DNA of 64,000 nucleotides from Luteimonas rhizosphaerae. Lineage in GTDB: Bacteria > Pseudomonadota > Gammaproteobacteria > Xanthomonadales > Xanthomonadaceae. Under the pieces are notes generated by a model. That model did not search any database and was not told where the DNA came from. It saw only the letters and a list, made by a program, of their open reading frames with translations. The stretch is from the NCBI RefSeq assembly GCF_002849595.1, contig NZ_NRQR01000018.1, positions 124,001 to 188,000 of the forward strand, written 5' to 3'. Shown in pieces: positions 1 to 8,991 of the stretch. Position numbers and translations under genes: made by a program. Position 1 is the first letter of the stretch. Every line of letters begins with the position of its first letter.

Positions 1-1
1 C

Positions 2-1870
2 GACTACCTCGTGCGCGCCGGCCGCCGGATCGCCGAGCGGCGCGATGCGCCGTGGCGCGTGGTCACCGTCGATGCCGGCGGTCGCAGCGATGCGCCGCGC
101 CAGCTCGAACTCGACCAGGCCTTCGCACTCGCGCGCAGCCTCGGCGCCGAGACCGACGTGCTGCACGGCAGCCGCATCGCCGATGCGCTGCTCGAACACG
201 CCGAGCGGATCGGTGCGTCGACGATCGTCGTGGGCCGCACGCGTGAGCGACCGTTCGCGCGCATGGTCAACCGCACGCTGACCCAGCGCCTGCTGCAGCA
301 GGGCGCGCGCCACGAGCTGGTGATCATCGGCACGCCGGACGCGCGGGCGAAGGCGCGTCGACGCCGGCGCATCGGCGAGGCGGCCTTCGGCGCGCGCGAC
401 ATCGGCCTGCCGGTGGTCGCAACCGCGCTGGCCATCGGCTTCGGCTGGCTGGCGCAACGCGTCGCCGGCCTGGACGATCTGTCGATGGTGTTCATCGTCG
501 CCGTCGTCGTCGTCGCCGCGCAGGCGCGCATGGCCGCGGCGATGACCACCGCGGTGCTGTGCTTCGTCAGCTACAACTTCTTCTTCATCGAACCCCGCTT
601 CACCTTCCAGATCGGCGCGCATCGCGGCGTGGTCACCGTCGTGCTGTTCCTCGCCGCGGCGCTGGTCGCCGGGCGGCTCGCCGCGCGATTGCGCGAACAG
701 GTGCTGGCATTGCGCGCGGCCAACACGCACGCGACCGGCCTGCAGGCGCTGGGGCGGCAGCTCGCGGGCGCGGCCGATCTCGGGGAAGTGGTGGCGGCCG
801 GACGCAACGCGCTCGCGCGGGCGCTCGATGCGGAGGCATGGCTGCGCATCGGCGACGTGGACGCAGCGGCCCAATGGCCTGACGGTCTCGACCCGGCCGC
901 GGTCGACTGGACCCGGCGACACGGCCAGCCGGCCGGCCGCTTCACCGACACGCTGTCGGCGTCGCGCTGGTGGCTGCTGCCGCTGCGCGCGGGCAGCGAG
1001 ACGCTCGGTGTCGCGGCGCTGCGCTTCCCGGAGTCGCGCACGCGACTCGGCCTGGAACAGCACCGGCTGGCCCAGGCGATGGCCGACGACATCGCCCAGG
1101 CCGCGCTGCGCACGCGGCTGGTCGCCGATCTCGAAGGCGCACGTGTCTCGAACGAAACCGAGCGCCTCCGGTCGGCGCTGCTGTCGTCGGTGTCGCACGA
1201 TCTGCGCTCGCCGCTGGCGTCGATGATCGGCTCGGCCAGCAGCCTGGTCGGCTACGGCGACACGATGGACGCGACCGATCGCCGGGCCCTGCTCGACACC
1301 ATCGTGCTCGAGGGCGAACGGCTCGATCGCTACATCCAGAACCTGCTCGACATGACCCGGCTCGGTCACGAGGGCCTGGTGCTCAATCGCGACTGGATCG
1401 GCGTCGACGAACTGGTCGGCGCGGCGGTCGGGCGCCTGCGCCGCTACCAGCCCGGGATCGTGGTGGACAGCGACGTGCCCGCCCGCCTCGCGCCGCTGTG
1501 GGTGCATCCGGCGCTGGTCGAACAGGCGCTGTTCAATGTGCTGGAGAACGCGGCGAAGTTCTCGCCGCCCGGCGCGCCGGTGCGACTGGTCGCACGCGAG
1601 GTCGACGATGCGCTGCGGATCGACATCAGCGACCGCGGCCCCGGTATCCCCGACGACGAGCGCGCCCGCATCTTCGACATGTTCTACAGCGTCGAACGCG
1701 GCGACCGCGGCCGCAAGGGGACCGGCCTCGGCCTGACGATCTGCCAGGGCATGATCGGCGCCCACGGCGGCGCGGTCGAAGCGCTGCGCGGGCCCGACGG
1801 CCACGGCACCCTGATCCGGATCACGCTGCCGCGGCAGCGGCCTCCGTCAGACTCGCCCGATGCCGACTGA
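2..1870 (+). CDS. kdpD: Sensor histidine kinase KdpD, 5'-truncated by window edge
   Basis: This is the C-terminal ~620 residues of the potassium-sensing membrane kinase KdpD; the N-terminal KdpD domain lies before the window. Counting from the GTG at 11, a USP-like domain fills roughly residues 1-115. A DUF4118-type membrane block of closely spaced helices lies at about 130-225, followed by a GAF-like stretch at about 240-365. The HisKA motif SSVSHDLRSPL carries the phospho-accepting His396, and an ATPase domain has N, G1 and G2 boxes (NAAKF, DRGPGIP, GTGLGL). The frame is open to the left edge, so the true start is outside. It overlaps kdpE by 11 bp, so the two are co-translated. Family knowledge: KdpD controls expression of the high-affinity K+ pump KdpFABC through KdpE. 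The kdpFABC genes are presumably upstream of the window (inference). Confidence 0.95.
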   Translation, partial: DYLVRAGRRIAERRDAPWRVVTVDAGGRSDAPRQLELDQAFALARSLGAETDVLHGSRIADALLEHAERIGASTIVVGRTRERPFARMVNRTLTQRLLQQGARHELVIIGTPDARAKARRRRRIGEAAFGARDIGLPVVATALAIGFGWLAQRVAGLDDLSMVFIVAVVVVAAQARMAAAMTTAVLCFVSYNFFFIEPRFTFQIGAHRGVVTVVLFLAAALVAGRLAARLREQVLALRAANTHATGLQALGRQLAGAADLGEVVAAGRNALARALDAEAWLRIGDVDAAAQWPDGLDPAAVDWTRRHGQPAGRFTDTLSASRWWLLPLRAGSETLGVAALRFPESRTRLGLEQHRLAQAMADDIAQAALRTRLVADLEGARVSNETERLRSALLSSVSHDLRSPLASMIGSASSLVGYGDTMDATDRRALLDTIVLEGERLDRYIQNLLDMTRLGHEGLVLNRDWIGVDELVGAAVGRLRRYQPGIVVDSDVPARLAPLWVHPALVEQALFNVLENAAKFSPPGAPVRLVAREVDDALRIDISDRGPGIPDDERARIFDMFYSVERGDRGRKGTGLGLTICQGMIGAHGGAVEALRGPDGHGTLIRITLPRQRPPSDSPDAD

Positions 1871-2585
1871 TCCTGCCGCCGCATCCACGCCGGTCCGCGT
1901 GCTCGTCGTCGACGACGAGCCGCAGATCCGCCGCTTCCTCGACATCAGCCTGCGCGCGCAGGGCTACGAGGTGCTGCTGGCGGCCGATGGCGAAACCGGA
2001 CTCGCGATGCTGGCCGAGCGCGGCGCCGATCTCGTGGTGCTCGACATCGGCCTGCCCGGCCTCGACGGCCACGCGGTGCTGCGCGCGATCCGCAGCTGGT
2101 CGGCGGTGCCGGTGCTGATGCTCAGCGTGCGCGCGGGCGAGGGCGAGAAGGTCGCGGCGCTGGACGCCGGCGCCAACGACTACGTGACCAAGCCCTTCGG
2201 CACGCAGGAACTGGTCGCGCGCATCCGCGCCCTGCTGCGCGCGCAGGCGCCGGCGGCCGACACCGCGGCCGCGTTCGACGACGGTCACCTGCGCATCGAT
2301 TTCGCGCGGCGCGACGTGCAGCTCGATGGCGCGCGGGTGACGTTGACGCGCAAGGAATACGCCCTGCTGGTGCTGCTCGCGCGCCATGCCGGCCGGGTGG
2401 TGACCCAGCCGCAGATCCTGCGCGAGGTCTGGGGCCAGTCGCACGTCGAGGACACGCACTACGTACGGATCCTCGTCGCGAAACTGCGGCAGAAACTCGG
2501 CGAGGACGCGACCTCCCCGCGCTACCTGGTCACCGAGCCGGGCGTGGGTCTCAGGCTCGTACTGGCGCCACCACCGGCGCCCTGA
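1860..2585 (+). CDS. kdpE: Response regulator KdpE
   Basis: OmpR/PhoB-family response regulator of 241 residues, the partner of KdpD. The receiver domain (about residues 12-125) has the acidic pair DDE at 18-20, the phosphorylation site Asp62 in VVLDIGLPG, and a TKPF switch lysine. The winged-helix effector domain (about 135-235) has the usual TRKEYALLVLLARHAGRVVTQ recognition-helix region (shown in part). The ATG lies inside the last codons of kdpD, which fits translational coupling. It should bind the kdpFABC promoter under K+ limitation or osmotic stress (family knowledge). It ends three bases before the stop of the convergent small gene at 2589. Confidence 0.96.
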   Translation: MPTDPAAASTPVRVLVVDDEPQIRRFLDISLRAQGYEVLLAADGETGLAMLAERGADLVVLDIGLPGLDGHAVLRAIRSWSAVPVLMLSVRAGEGEKVAALDAGANDYVTKPFGTQELVARIRALLRAQAPAADTAAAFDDGHLRIDFARRDVQLDGARVTLTRKEYALLVLLARHAGRVVTQPQILREVWGQSHVEDTHYVRILVAKLRQKLGEDATSPRYLVTEPGVGLRLVLAPPPAP

Positions 2586-2588
2586 GGC

Positions 2589-2783
2589 TCAGCGTCGCCG
2601 CGGCGACGCGCGGTCGCGTCGCCACCAGCAGGCCCCGGCCACCAGCACCACGAGGCCCAGCGCCAGCCAGGACACGACGTCCCAGACGCCATCGCCGACC
2701 AGTGCGCTGACGAGGCCGATCGCGCTCGCCAGCGCGAGCAGGGCCGGCCAGCCGAAGACCCGGCGCAGCTCCGCGCCGGTCAT
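2589..2783 (-). CDS. Small two-helix membrane protein of the siderophore-receptor group
   Basis: A 64-residue protein with two hydrophobic segments (about residues 11-30 and 38-54) and a basic tail (WWRRDRASPRRR), so an inner-membrane topology is likely. Its ATG overlaps the stop codon of the PepSY gene in an ATGA arrangement, which shows it is the last gene of the receptor-PepSY operon. Very small membrane proteins often follow PepSY/iron-reductase-like genes in Xanthomonadaceae, but no biochemical function is known to me. The composition fits the neighbours. The alternative is an untranslated frame, but the coupled start and the hydrophobic pattern argue against this. Confidence 0.7.
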   Translation of the reverse strand: MTGAELRRVFGWPALLALASAIGLVSALVGDGVWDVVSWLALGLVVLVAGACWWRRDRASPRRR

Positions 2784-3922
2784 GCGCCCGTCCCCGCGGC
2801 CTGCGCCGCTTCGAGCTCGCGCAGCCGGGTATCGGTCGAGCCGCGACGCTTCCACAGCACCAGGCCGCTGACCAGGATCACGATCGTCAGCAGGTCCAGC
2901 AGTGCCCAGACGATCTTCAGCGGCAGCCCGCCGTAGTCGCCGAAATGCAGCGGCTGCGACACCAGCAGCGCGGTGATGTAGGCCGGACGTCGTGGCATGC
3001 CGGCGAAGGCGCCGGTTTCCGCGTCGACCAGCACCGCCGAATACAGCCGGCTGGTCAGTGGCGTGTCGCCGAGCAGGAACACGCCGAAATGGTGGTCGCC
3101 GCTGTAGCCGGTGCCGGGAAAGCTGACGAAGGCCGGCGCCATGCCGGGCGCGTGCGCCCGCGCGAGCGCGACCGCGTCGGCCAGCGAGCCCAGTGCGGTG
3201 GGCCGCGGCCGCGCGCCGATGGCGTCGGTCAGGTCGGCCAGCGCGCTCGCCTGCCACAGCTGCGACAGCGGCGTCGCCAGGGTGTTGATCGCGCCGGTCA
3301 GGCCGACGACCAGCGCCCAGGCCAGGGTGACGATGCCCAGCATGTTGTGCAGGTCCAGCCAGGCCAGCCGGCGGCCGCGCCCGGTGCGCACGGTACCGAA
3401 CGGCACCTTGCGCATGAAGGGCGCATACAGCACCACGCCGGAGACGATCGCGGCCGCGAACAGCAGCGTCATCAGGCCGAGGAACAGCGTGCCCGGCAGG
3501 CCGGCGAAGACATCGGTGTGCAGCCGGTAGATCAGCCACATGACGCCTTCGTTGAACTGCGGCACGTCGGCGATCGCGCCGGTGTACGCATGCATCACCA
3601 CGGTGTGCATCCGGGCCGGCGGCGTGTCGGCGGTCGGGCCGGTGTTGACGTAGACCAGCGGCTCGTCCGGATACCAGCCGAGGAACAGCGGCTGTTCGCC
3701 GGGCTGCTGCGCCGTCGCGATGCGCAGCAGCGCATCGAGATCCATCGGCTGTGCGCCGGGCGCGGGCGCGTCGACCTCGGGCTCGGCGCCGGTGGCGTGC
3801 GCGATCTCGTGGGCGAAGATCAGCGGCAGGCCGGTCAGGCACAGCAGCAGCAGGAACACGGTGCACACCAGGCTCGTCCACTTGTGGACGAGGAACCAGG
3901 CCTTGAGCGCGCGTCGCTGCAT
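2780..3922 (-). CDS. PepSY-associated transmembrane protein
   Basis: A 380-residue inner-membrane protein starting MQRRALKAWFLVHKW and followed at once by a hydrophobic helix (about 17-38). This is the typical N-terminus of PepSY_TM proteins, which carry four or more helices around a periplasmic PepSY region. Further helices are visible at about 155-185, 200-230 and 330-355. It begins two bases after the stop of the TonB-dependent receptor and its stop overlaps the next start, so the three genes form one transcription unit. In this setting PepSY proteins are thought to help reduce or release iron from imported siderophores; that role here is inference. The start was chosen for its spacing to the receptor and the normal N-terminus. 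Confidence 0.88.
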   Translation of the reverse strand: MQRRALKAWFLVHKWTSLVCTVFLLLLCLTGLPLIFAHEIAHATGAEPEVDAPAPGAQPMDLDALLRIATAQQPGEQPLFLGWYPDEPLVYVNTGPTADTPPARMHTVVMHAYTGAIADVPQFNEGVMWLIYRLHTDVFAGLPGTLFLGLMTLLFAAAIVSGVVLYAPFMRKVPFGTVRTGRGRRLAWLDLHNMLGIVTLAWALVVGLTGAINTLATPLSQLWQASALADLTDAIGARPRPTALGSLADAVALARAHAPGMAPAFVSFPGTGYSGDHHFGVFLLGDTPLTSRLYSAVLVDAETGAFAGMPRRPAYITALLVSQPLHFGDYGGLPLKIVWALLDLLTIVILVSGLVLWKRRGSTDTRLRELEAAQAAGTGA

Positions 3923-3924
3923 GC

Positions 3925-6006
3925 TCAGAACCGGTAGCCGACGGTGGCGACGACGTAGCGGCCGTTGCCGATGAAGCAGTCGCCGAACACCCGGCACGGG
4001 GCGTAGTAGGTGCGGTCGGCGAGATTGGTCGCGTTGAGCAGGAACGACCAGGCGCCGGTGTCGTAGCCGACCATCGCATCGGCCAGCGTGTACGACGGCG
4101 TGCGCAGGCTGTAGTCGGCGGCGTGCGACTGGGTGTCGCCGACGTGGCGCACGCCGAGGCCCGCGCGCAGGCGGCCCGCGGTGCCGACGTCGAAGCTGCG
4201 CGTCGCCCAGAGCGACGCCAGCTGGCGCGGGATGTCGGCCAGCCGCTTGTCGAGCTCCGGCGCGAAGTTGCTTTCGGTCACGCGCGCATCGTTCCAGCTG
4301 TAGTTTGCGTTGACCGCGACGCCGGCGACCTCGAACGCGGCTTCCAGCTCGACGCCTTCGGCCTCGACCCGGCCGACCTGGACGATGTTGACCGGGTTCT
4401 CGGGATCGTTGGTCGAGCGGTTGGTCTCTTCGAGGCGGTAGACGTTCGCGGTCACCAGCGCGTTGCGCGTCGGCGCCCACTTCACGCCGACTTCGACCTG
4501 TTCGCCGCGCACCGGTTCGAACGCGACGCCGTAGACGTCCTGGCCCGGGGTCGGCAGGAAGGACTCGGCGTAGCTCGCGTATGGCGACCAGCCGGGCGCG
4601 ACATCGGCGATCACGCCGACGCGCCAGGTCGTCGCGTGGTCGGACTGCGTCGGTGCGCCTTCGGTTTCCGACCGCGCGCGGTCCCGGCGCGCGCCGAGCA
4701 CGACCGACACGCGGTCGGCCCAGCGCATCTGGTCCTGCACGTAGACGCCGAGCTGGGTGTTGCGCTGGTCGGGCTTGCGCACGTAGTCGGGCGCGACGAA
4801 GCCGGTCGACACCGGAGCATAGACGTCGATCGGCGACCCCAGGCCCGAGGCGGTCAGCGCGGATTCGCGGAAATCCGACCAGTCCACGCCCGCCAGCACG
4901 CGATGCTCGACGCGGCCGGTGGCGAAGCGCGTCTCGACCGCGGTGTCGGTGGTCAGCACGCCGATGTCGGGCTTCACCGCATAGGCGAAGCGGTTGACGA
5001 TGCGGCCGTCGGGATCGAGGAAGGGATTGGCCGGATTCGAATACACGTCCGGGTAGAGCTCCTGGAACGTGGTCTGGATGTCGGCGTAGCGCAGGTTGCT
5101 GCGCACGGTGACGCGGTCGTTGACCCGGTGCTCGGCCAGCAGCGTCAGCGCGTCCTGGCGCGCGTCGAGGCGGTCGTAATCGCGGTCCCCGAGGAAGGCC
5201 GACGACGGCAGGCGACGCCCGGGCGGCGCCAGCAGCGTGGAGACCACTGGCAGGAACTGCTGGCTGGAGGCGCTGTCGTCGCGCTGGTGCAGGTAGATCG
5301 CCGTCAGCGTCGTCGCGTCGGTGGGCCGCCAGGTCAGCGACGGCGACAGCAGCACGCGGTCGTCCGACACCCAGTCGGTCTGCATGCCGCTGTCGCGGAC
5401 CAGGCCGACCAGGCGTCCGGCCCAGGTCTCGCCGCTGCCGAGCGAGCCGGTGACGTCGACCATCAGCTGGCGCCGCTCGTGACTGCCGGCCTGCACGGCG
5501 ATCTCGCCGGCCGCGTCGCCGAACACCGGGCGCTTGCTGGTCGCGTTGACCACGCCGCCGCTGCCGCCGGCGCCGTACAGCGTCGACGACGGCCCGCGCA
5601 GGATCTCGACGCGTTCGAAGGTGTAGACGTCGGGCCGCGGCACCGGGTCGTAGCCGAAGATCTGGCGCAGGCCGTCCTGGTACTGGGCCGAGGTCATGCC
5701 GCGGATGCCGAAGCCGTCGCCGCGCGTGTCGAGGCCGTAGGGCTCGGCGATGACACCGGCGGTGTAGCGCAGCGTCTCCTGCAGGTTCAGCGCGCCGCGC
5801 GCGGCGATCTGGGCATCGCTGACCACGCTCACGGCCTGTGGCGTCTCGGTCACCGCGGTATCGGTCTTGGTCGCGACCGAGGCGCGCTGGCCGACGACAT
5901 GGATCGCGTCGAGCGTGGTGGCGGACTGGGCGAACACCGGGCCGGCGGCGAGCGTGGCGAGCAGGGCGAAGGACAGGCGTTGGGGCGGGTGGCGGGGGCG
6001 TGACAT
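3925..6006 (-). CDS. TonB-dependent siderophore receptor
   Basis: An outer-membrane receptor of 693 residues. The N-terminus (MSRPRHPPQRLSFALLATLAAG in part) is a signal peptide with likely cleavage near VFA-Q at residue 26. DAIHVVG near the new N-terminus may be the TonB box. The plug domain (about 45-155) contains the usual ETPQAVSVVS and GFGIRGM elements. The rest is a 22-strand barrel ending in the C-terminal GYRF, with the terminal Phe needed for barrel assembly. The sequence fits the FecA/FpvA-type siderophore receptor group; the ligand cannot be told. A near-palindromic Fur-like site lies 61-79 bp upstream, so iron repression is likely. Two further genes of the operon follow. Confidence 0.94.
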   Translation of the reverse strand: MSRPRHPPQRLSFALLATLAAGPVFAQSATTLDAIHVVGQRASVATKTDTAVTETPQAVSVVSDAQIAARGALNLQETLRYTAGVIAEPYGLDTRGDGFGIRGMTSAQYQDGLRQIFGYDPVPRPDVYTFERVEILRGPSSTLYGAGGSGGVVNATSKRPVFGDAAGEIAVQAGSHERRQLMVDVTGSLGSGETWAGRLVGLVRDSGMQTDWVSDDRVLLSPSLTWRPTDATTLTAIYLHQRDDSASSQQFLPVVSTLLAPPGRRLPSSAFLGDRDYDRLDARQDALTLLAEHRVNDRVTVRSNLRYADIQTTFQELYPDVYSNPANPFLDPDGRIVNRFAYAVKPDIGVLTTDTAVETRFATGRVEHRVLAGVDWSDFRESALTASGLGSPIDVYAPVSTGFVAPDYVRKPDQRNTQLGVYVQDQMRWADRVSVVLGARRDRARSETEGAPTQSDHATTWRVGVIADVAPGWSPYASYAESFLPTPGQDVYGVAFEPVRGEQVEVGVKWAPTRNALVTANVYRLEETNRSTNDPENPVNIVQVGRVEAEGVELEAAFEVAGVAVNANYSWNDARVTESNFAPELDKRLADIPRQLASLWATRSFDVGTAGRLRAGLGVRHVGDTQSHAADYSLRTPSYTLADAMVGYDTGAWSFLLNATNLADRTYYAPCRVFGDCFIGNGRYVVATVGYRF

Positions 6007-6066
6007 GAGGGAACCGGCAGGGCGCCGAGGCGCGGGACGGCGGAATTCTGTGCTTCGCCCGATCGG

Positions 6067-6085
6067 AATGCAAACGATTCGCATT
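6067..6085. promoter_or_regulatory. Candidate Fur box upstream of the siderophore receptor
   Basis: The 19-bp stretch aatgcaaacgattcgcatt is nearly palindromic. It matches the inner part of the Fur consensus (aat-at--at-att pattern), with aatgc at one end and gcatt at the other. It sits 61-79 bp before the receptor start, where a promoter would be expected, and the surrounding DNA is otherwise very G+C-rich. It could also serve the divergent Pat gene at 6184. The call rests on pattern and context only. Confidence 0.6.
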
Positions 6086-6183
6086 CGCCGAGAGCGTCGG
6101 GGCCGGTGCCCGGGGGCGGGCGTGTGCGGAGCGCGGACATGGCACGCGCTAAGGTGGCGCGGCCTCCCGCCTCGCCGTTGCCG

Positions 6184-8889
6184 ATGAGTACCTACGCGCT
6201 CCAGTCCGTGTTCCAGCCCGCGTCGGTCGCGATCGTCGGGGCCAGCCCCCGGCCCCGTTCCCTGGGCCGGCTGGTGCTGCAGCAGCTGCGCGGCGGCGGC
6301 TTCGCGGGTCCGGTCGGGGTGGTCAACACGCGCCATGGGGCGATCGACGGGCTCGCGACCGTCGCCCGGTTCGACATGCTGGGCTTCGTGCCGGAGCTGG
6401 TGATCCTGGCCGTGCCGCCGGAGGACGTCGCCGGCGTCGCGGCCGCGGCCGCCGAGGCGGGCGCCAAGGCGGCGATCGTACTGACCCGCGGCATGGGCCA
6501 GGGCGCCGGCTCGCACAACGCCGCGCTGGCCGAGGTCGCGCGCGCGCGCGGGCTGCGCATCGTCGGGCCGAACTGCCTCGGCGTCATCGCCCCGCACGCG
6601 AAACTCTTCGCCAGTTTCGCCGCGCATGCGCCGGTGCCGGGCGATCTGGCGCTGATCTCGCAATCGGGCGCGGTCGCGGCCGGGATGATCGAGTGGAGCC
6701 GTCCGCGTGGCATCGGGTTTTCCGCGGTCGCCTCGCTCGGCGATGCGCTCGACGTCGATTTCGCCGACCTGCTCGACTACTTCGCGACCGACCGCCACAC
6801 CCGCGCGATCCTGCTGTACGTCGAGCAGATCCGCGATGCGCGCAAGTTCCTGTCGGCAGCGCGTGCCGCGGCACGAGCCAAGCCGGTCGTCGTCGTCAAA
6901 CCGGGCCGCCATGCCCGCGCGCATGCGGACGCGGCGACCTACACCACCGCGCTCGCCAGTCCCGATGCCGTCTACGACGCCGCCTTCCGCCGCGCCGGCC
7001 TGCTGCGCGTGCATGCACTCGACGAACTGTTCGCCGCGGCCGAAACCCTGTCGCATCTGGGCTCGCTGCCGGGCCGACGGCTCGCGGCGATGACCAACGG
7101 CGTCGGCGTCGGCATGCTCGCGCTCGACCGCCTGGTCGATCTGGGCGGCGAACGCGCGACGCTGTCGGAGGACACCGTGGACACTCTGGACGCGGAGCTG
7201 CTGCGCGGCTGGTCGCGGCGCAACGCGGTCGACATGCTCGGCGACGCGGACGGCGCGCGCTACGCGGTGACGTTCGATGCGCTGATGCGCGACCGCGACA
7301 ACGATGCGGTGCTGGTGATGCAGGTGCCGACGGTGCTGTCGGATGCGCGCGAAACCGCCGAGGCCGTCGTCGGTGCCCTGCGCGCGTTGCCGCGGGAGAT
7401 CGCGCGCAAGCCGGTGTTCGCGGTCTGGCTCGGCAACGACGCCGATGCGGTCGCCACCCTCAGCGGCGCGGGCATTCCCACCTACGCCAGCGAGGCCGAC
7501 GCGGTGCGCGGCTTCATGTACCTGGTGCGGCACCACGAGGCGCAGACCGCGCTGATGGAGACCCCGCCCAGCCTGCCTGCCGATTTCGTCGTCGATGCCG
7601 ACGCGGGCCGCGCCATCGTCGACGCGGCGCTGGCGCGCGGACGCACCTGGCTCGAACCCGCCGACATCGCCGCCCTGTTCGCCGCCTACGGCATTCCGAT
7701 CGCCGATGCCCGGCATGCCGACGATGTCGAGGCGGCGGTCGCGGCCGCCGCGCCGCTGCTCGCACGCGGCGAGGCGGTCGTGCTGAAGATCAGTTCCCCC
7801 GACATTCCCCACCGCTCCGACGTCGACGGCATCCGCCTGAATCTCGGCAGCGCGGAGGCGGTGCGCGACGCCGCGACGGCGCTGCTGCGCCGCACGCGCG
7901 AGGCGCGCCCCGATGCGCGCATCGACGGCCTGACCGTGCATCCGATGGTGGCACGCGCCAAGGCGCGCGAGCTGATCGCCGGCATCGCCGACGATCCGAC
8001 CTTCGGCCCGGTCCTCGTGTTCGGCCGCGGCGGCAACGCGGTCGAGGTCATCGACGACAAGGCGCTGGCGCTGCCGCCGCTGGACCTGCGCCTGGCCCAC
8101 GAGCTGATCGGCCGCACCCGGGTCTCGCGCATCCTCAAGTCCTACCGCGACGTGCCCGCCGCCGACGAGCGCGCGGTCGCGCTGCTGCTGGTGAAACTGG
8201 CGCAGCTGGCGGCCGATATCCCGCAGGTCCGCACACTCGACGTCAATCCGCTGCTGGCCGACGCCGACGGTGTCATTGCACTCGATGCGCGTGTCGCGAT
8301 CGCGCCGTCGCGGGCCCTGCACAAGGGCCGCGGCCATCCGCGGTTCGCGATCTTCCCGTATCCGACCGAATGGGAGCGCACGATCACGCTGGCGAGCGGC
8401 AAGACCGCGTTCGTCCGCCCGGTGCGGCCCGAGGACGAGGCGCTGTTCCGCACGTTCTTCGAGAAGGTCAGCACCGAGGATCTGCGGCTGCGTTTCTTCA
8501 GCGCGGTGCGGCACTTCAGCCACGAATTCATCGCGCGCCTGACCCAGCTCGACTACGCGCGCTCGATCGCCCTCGCGGCACTCGATCCCGAGACCGGCGA
8601 GATGCTCGGCGCGGTGCGGCTGCTGGCGGACGCCAACTACGACACCGGCGAGTACGGGATCATGGTGCGCTCCGACCTCAAGGGCGCGGGCCTGGGCTGG
8701 CGCCTGATGCGGATCATGCTCGAGTACGCGCGCTGGCAGGGCCTGAACACCGTCGAAGGCCAGGTGCTGCGCGAGAACACGACGATGCTGGCGATGTGCC
8801 GCCAGCTCGGGTTCTCGATCACGCCCGATCCCGACGACGGCACCGTCGCCATCGTGCGGCTGTCGGTCGGGGACGCGGCGCAGGCGTGA
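6184..8889 (+). CDS. Pat/PatZ-type protein lysine acetyltransferase (acyl-CoA synthetase-like fused to GNAT)
   Basis: A 901-residue fusion. Residues 1-135 are a CoA-binding Rossmann domain (SVAIVGASPRPRSLG). About 140-460 are succinyl-CoA-ligase-like (ISQSGAVAAGMIEW), about 480-710 an ATP-grasp domain, and about 725-900 a GNAT acetyltransferase with GEYGIMVRSDLKGAGLGWRL (in part), the acetyl-CoA loop. This order and length match E. coli PatZ/YfiQ (886 residues), which acetylates acetyl-CoA synthetase and other proteins and is catalytically inactive as a ligase. I chose the ATG at 6184 because homologous sequence starts there; an in-frame ATG at 6106 would add 26 residues lacking family similarity. 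It is divergent from the iron-uptake operon. Confidence 0.9.
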   Translation: MSTYALQSVFQPASVAIVGASPRPRSLGRLVLQQLRGGGFAGPVGVVNTRHGAIDGLATVARFDMLGFVPELVILAVPPEDVAGVAAAAAEAGAKAAIVLTRGMGQGAGSHNAALAEVARARGLRIVGPNCLGVIAPHAKLFASFAAHAPVPGDLALISQSGAVAAGMIEWSRPRGIGFSAVASLGDALDVDFADLLDYFATDRHTRAILLYVEQIRDARKFLSAARAAARAKPVVVVKPGRHARAHADAATYTTALASPDAVYDAAFRRAGLLRVHALDELFAAAETLSHLGSLPGRRLAAMTNGVGVGMLALDRLVDLGGERATLSEDTVDTLDAELLRGWSRRNAVDMLGDADGARYAVTFDALMRDRDNDAVLVMQVPTVLSDARETAEAVVGALRALPREIARKPVFAVWLGNDADAVATLSGAGIPTYASEADAVRGFMYLVRHHEAQTALMETPPSLPADFVVDADAGRAIVDAALARGRTWLEPADIAALFAAYGIPIADARHADDVEAAVAAAAPLLARGEAVVLKISSPDIPHRSDVDGIRLNLGSAEAVRDAATALLRRTREARPDARIDGLTVHPMVARAKARELIAGIADDPTFGPVLVFGRGGNAVEVIDDKALALPPLDLRLAHELIGRTRVSRILKSYRDVPAADERAVALLLVKLAQLAADIPQVRTLDVNPLLADADGVIALDARVAIAPSRALHKGRGHPRFAIFPYPTEWERTITLASGKTAFVRPVRPEDEALFRTFFEKVSTEDLRLRFFSAVRHFSHEFIARLTQLDYARSIALAALDPETGEMLGAVRLLADANYDTGEYGIMVRSDLKGAGLGWRLMRIMLEYARWQGLNTVEGQVLRENTTMLAMCRQLGFSITPDPDDGTVAIVRLSVGDAAQA

Positions 8890-8991
8890 CGCGCCACGCC
8901 GTGGCGTCGTGCACCGCGCGTGCATCGCCTGACGCAGGCACATGAACGTGCGCGGGGCGGTGTCGCCTGCGCTGCGACCGGGGCGGCGATA

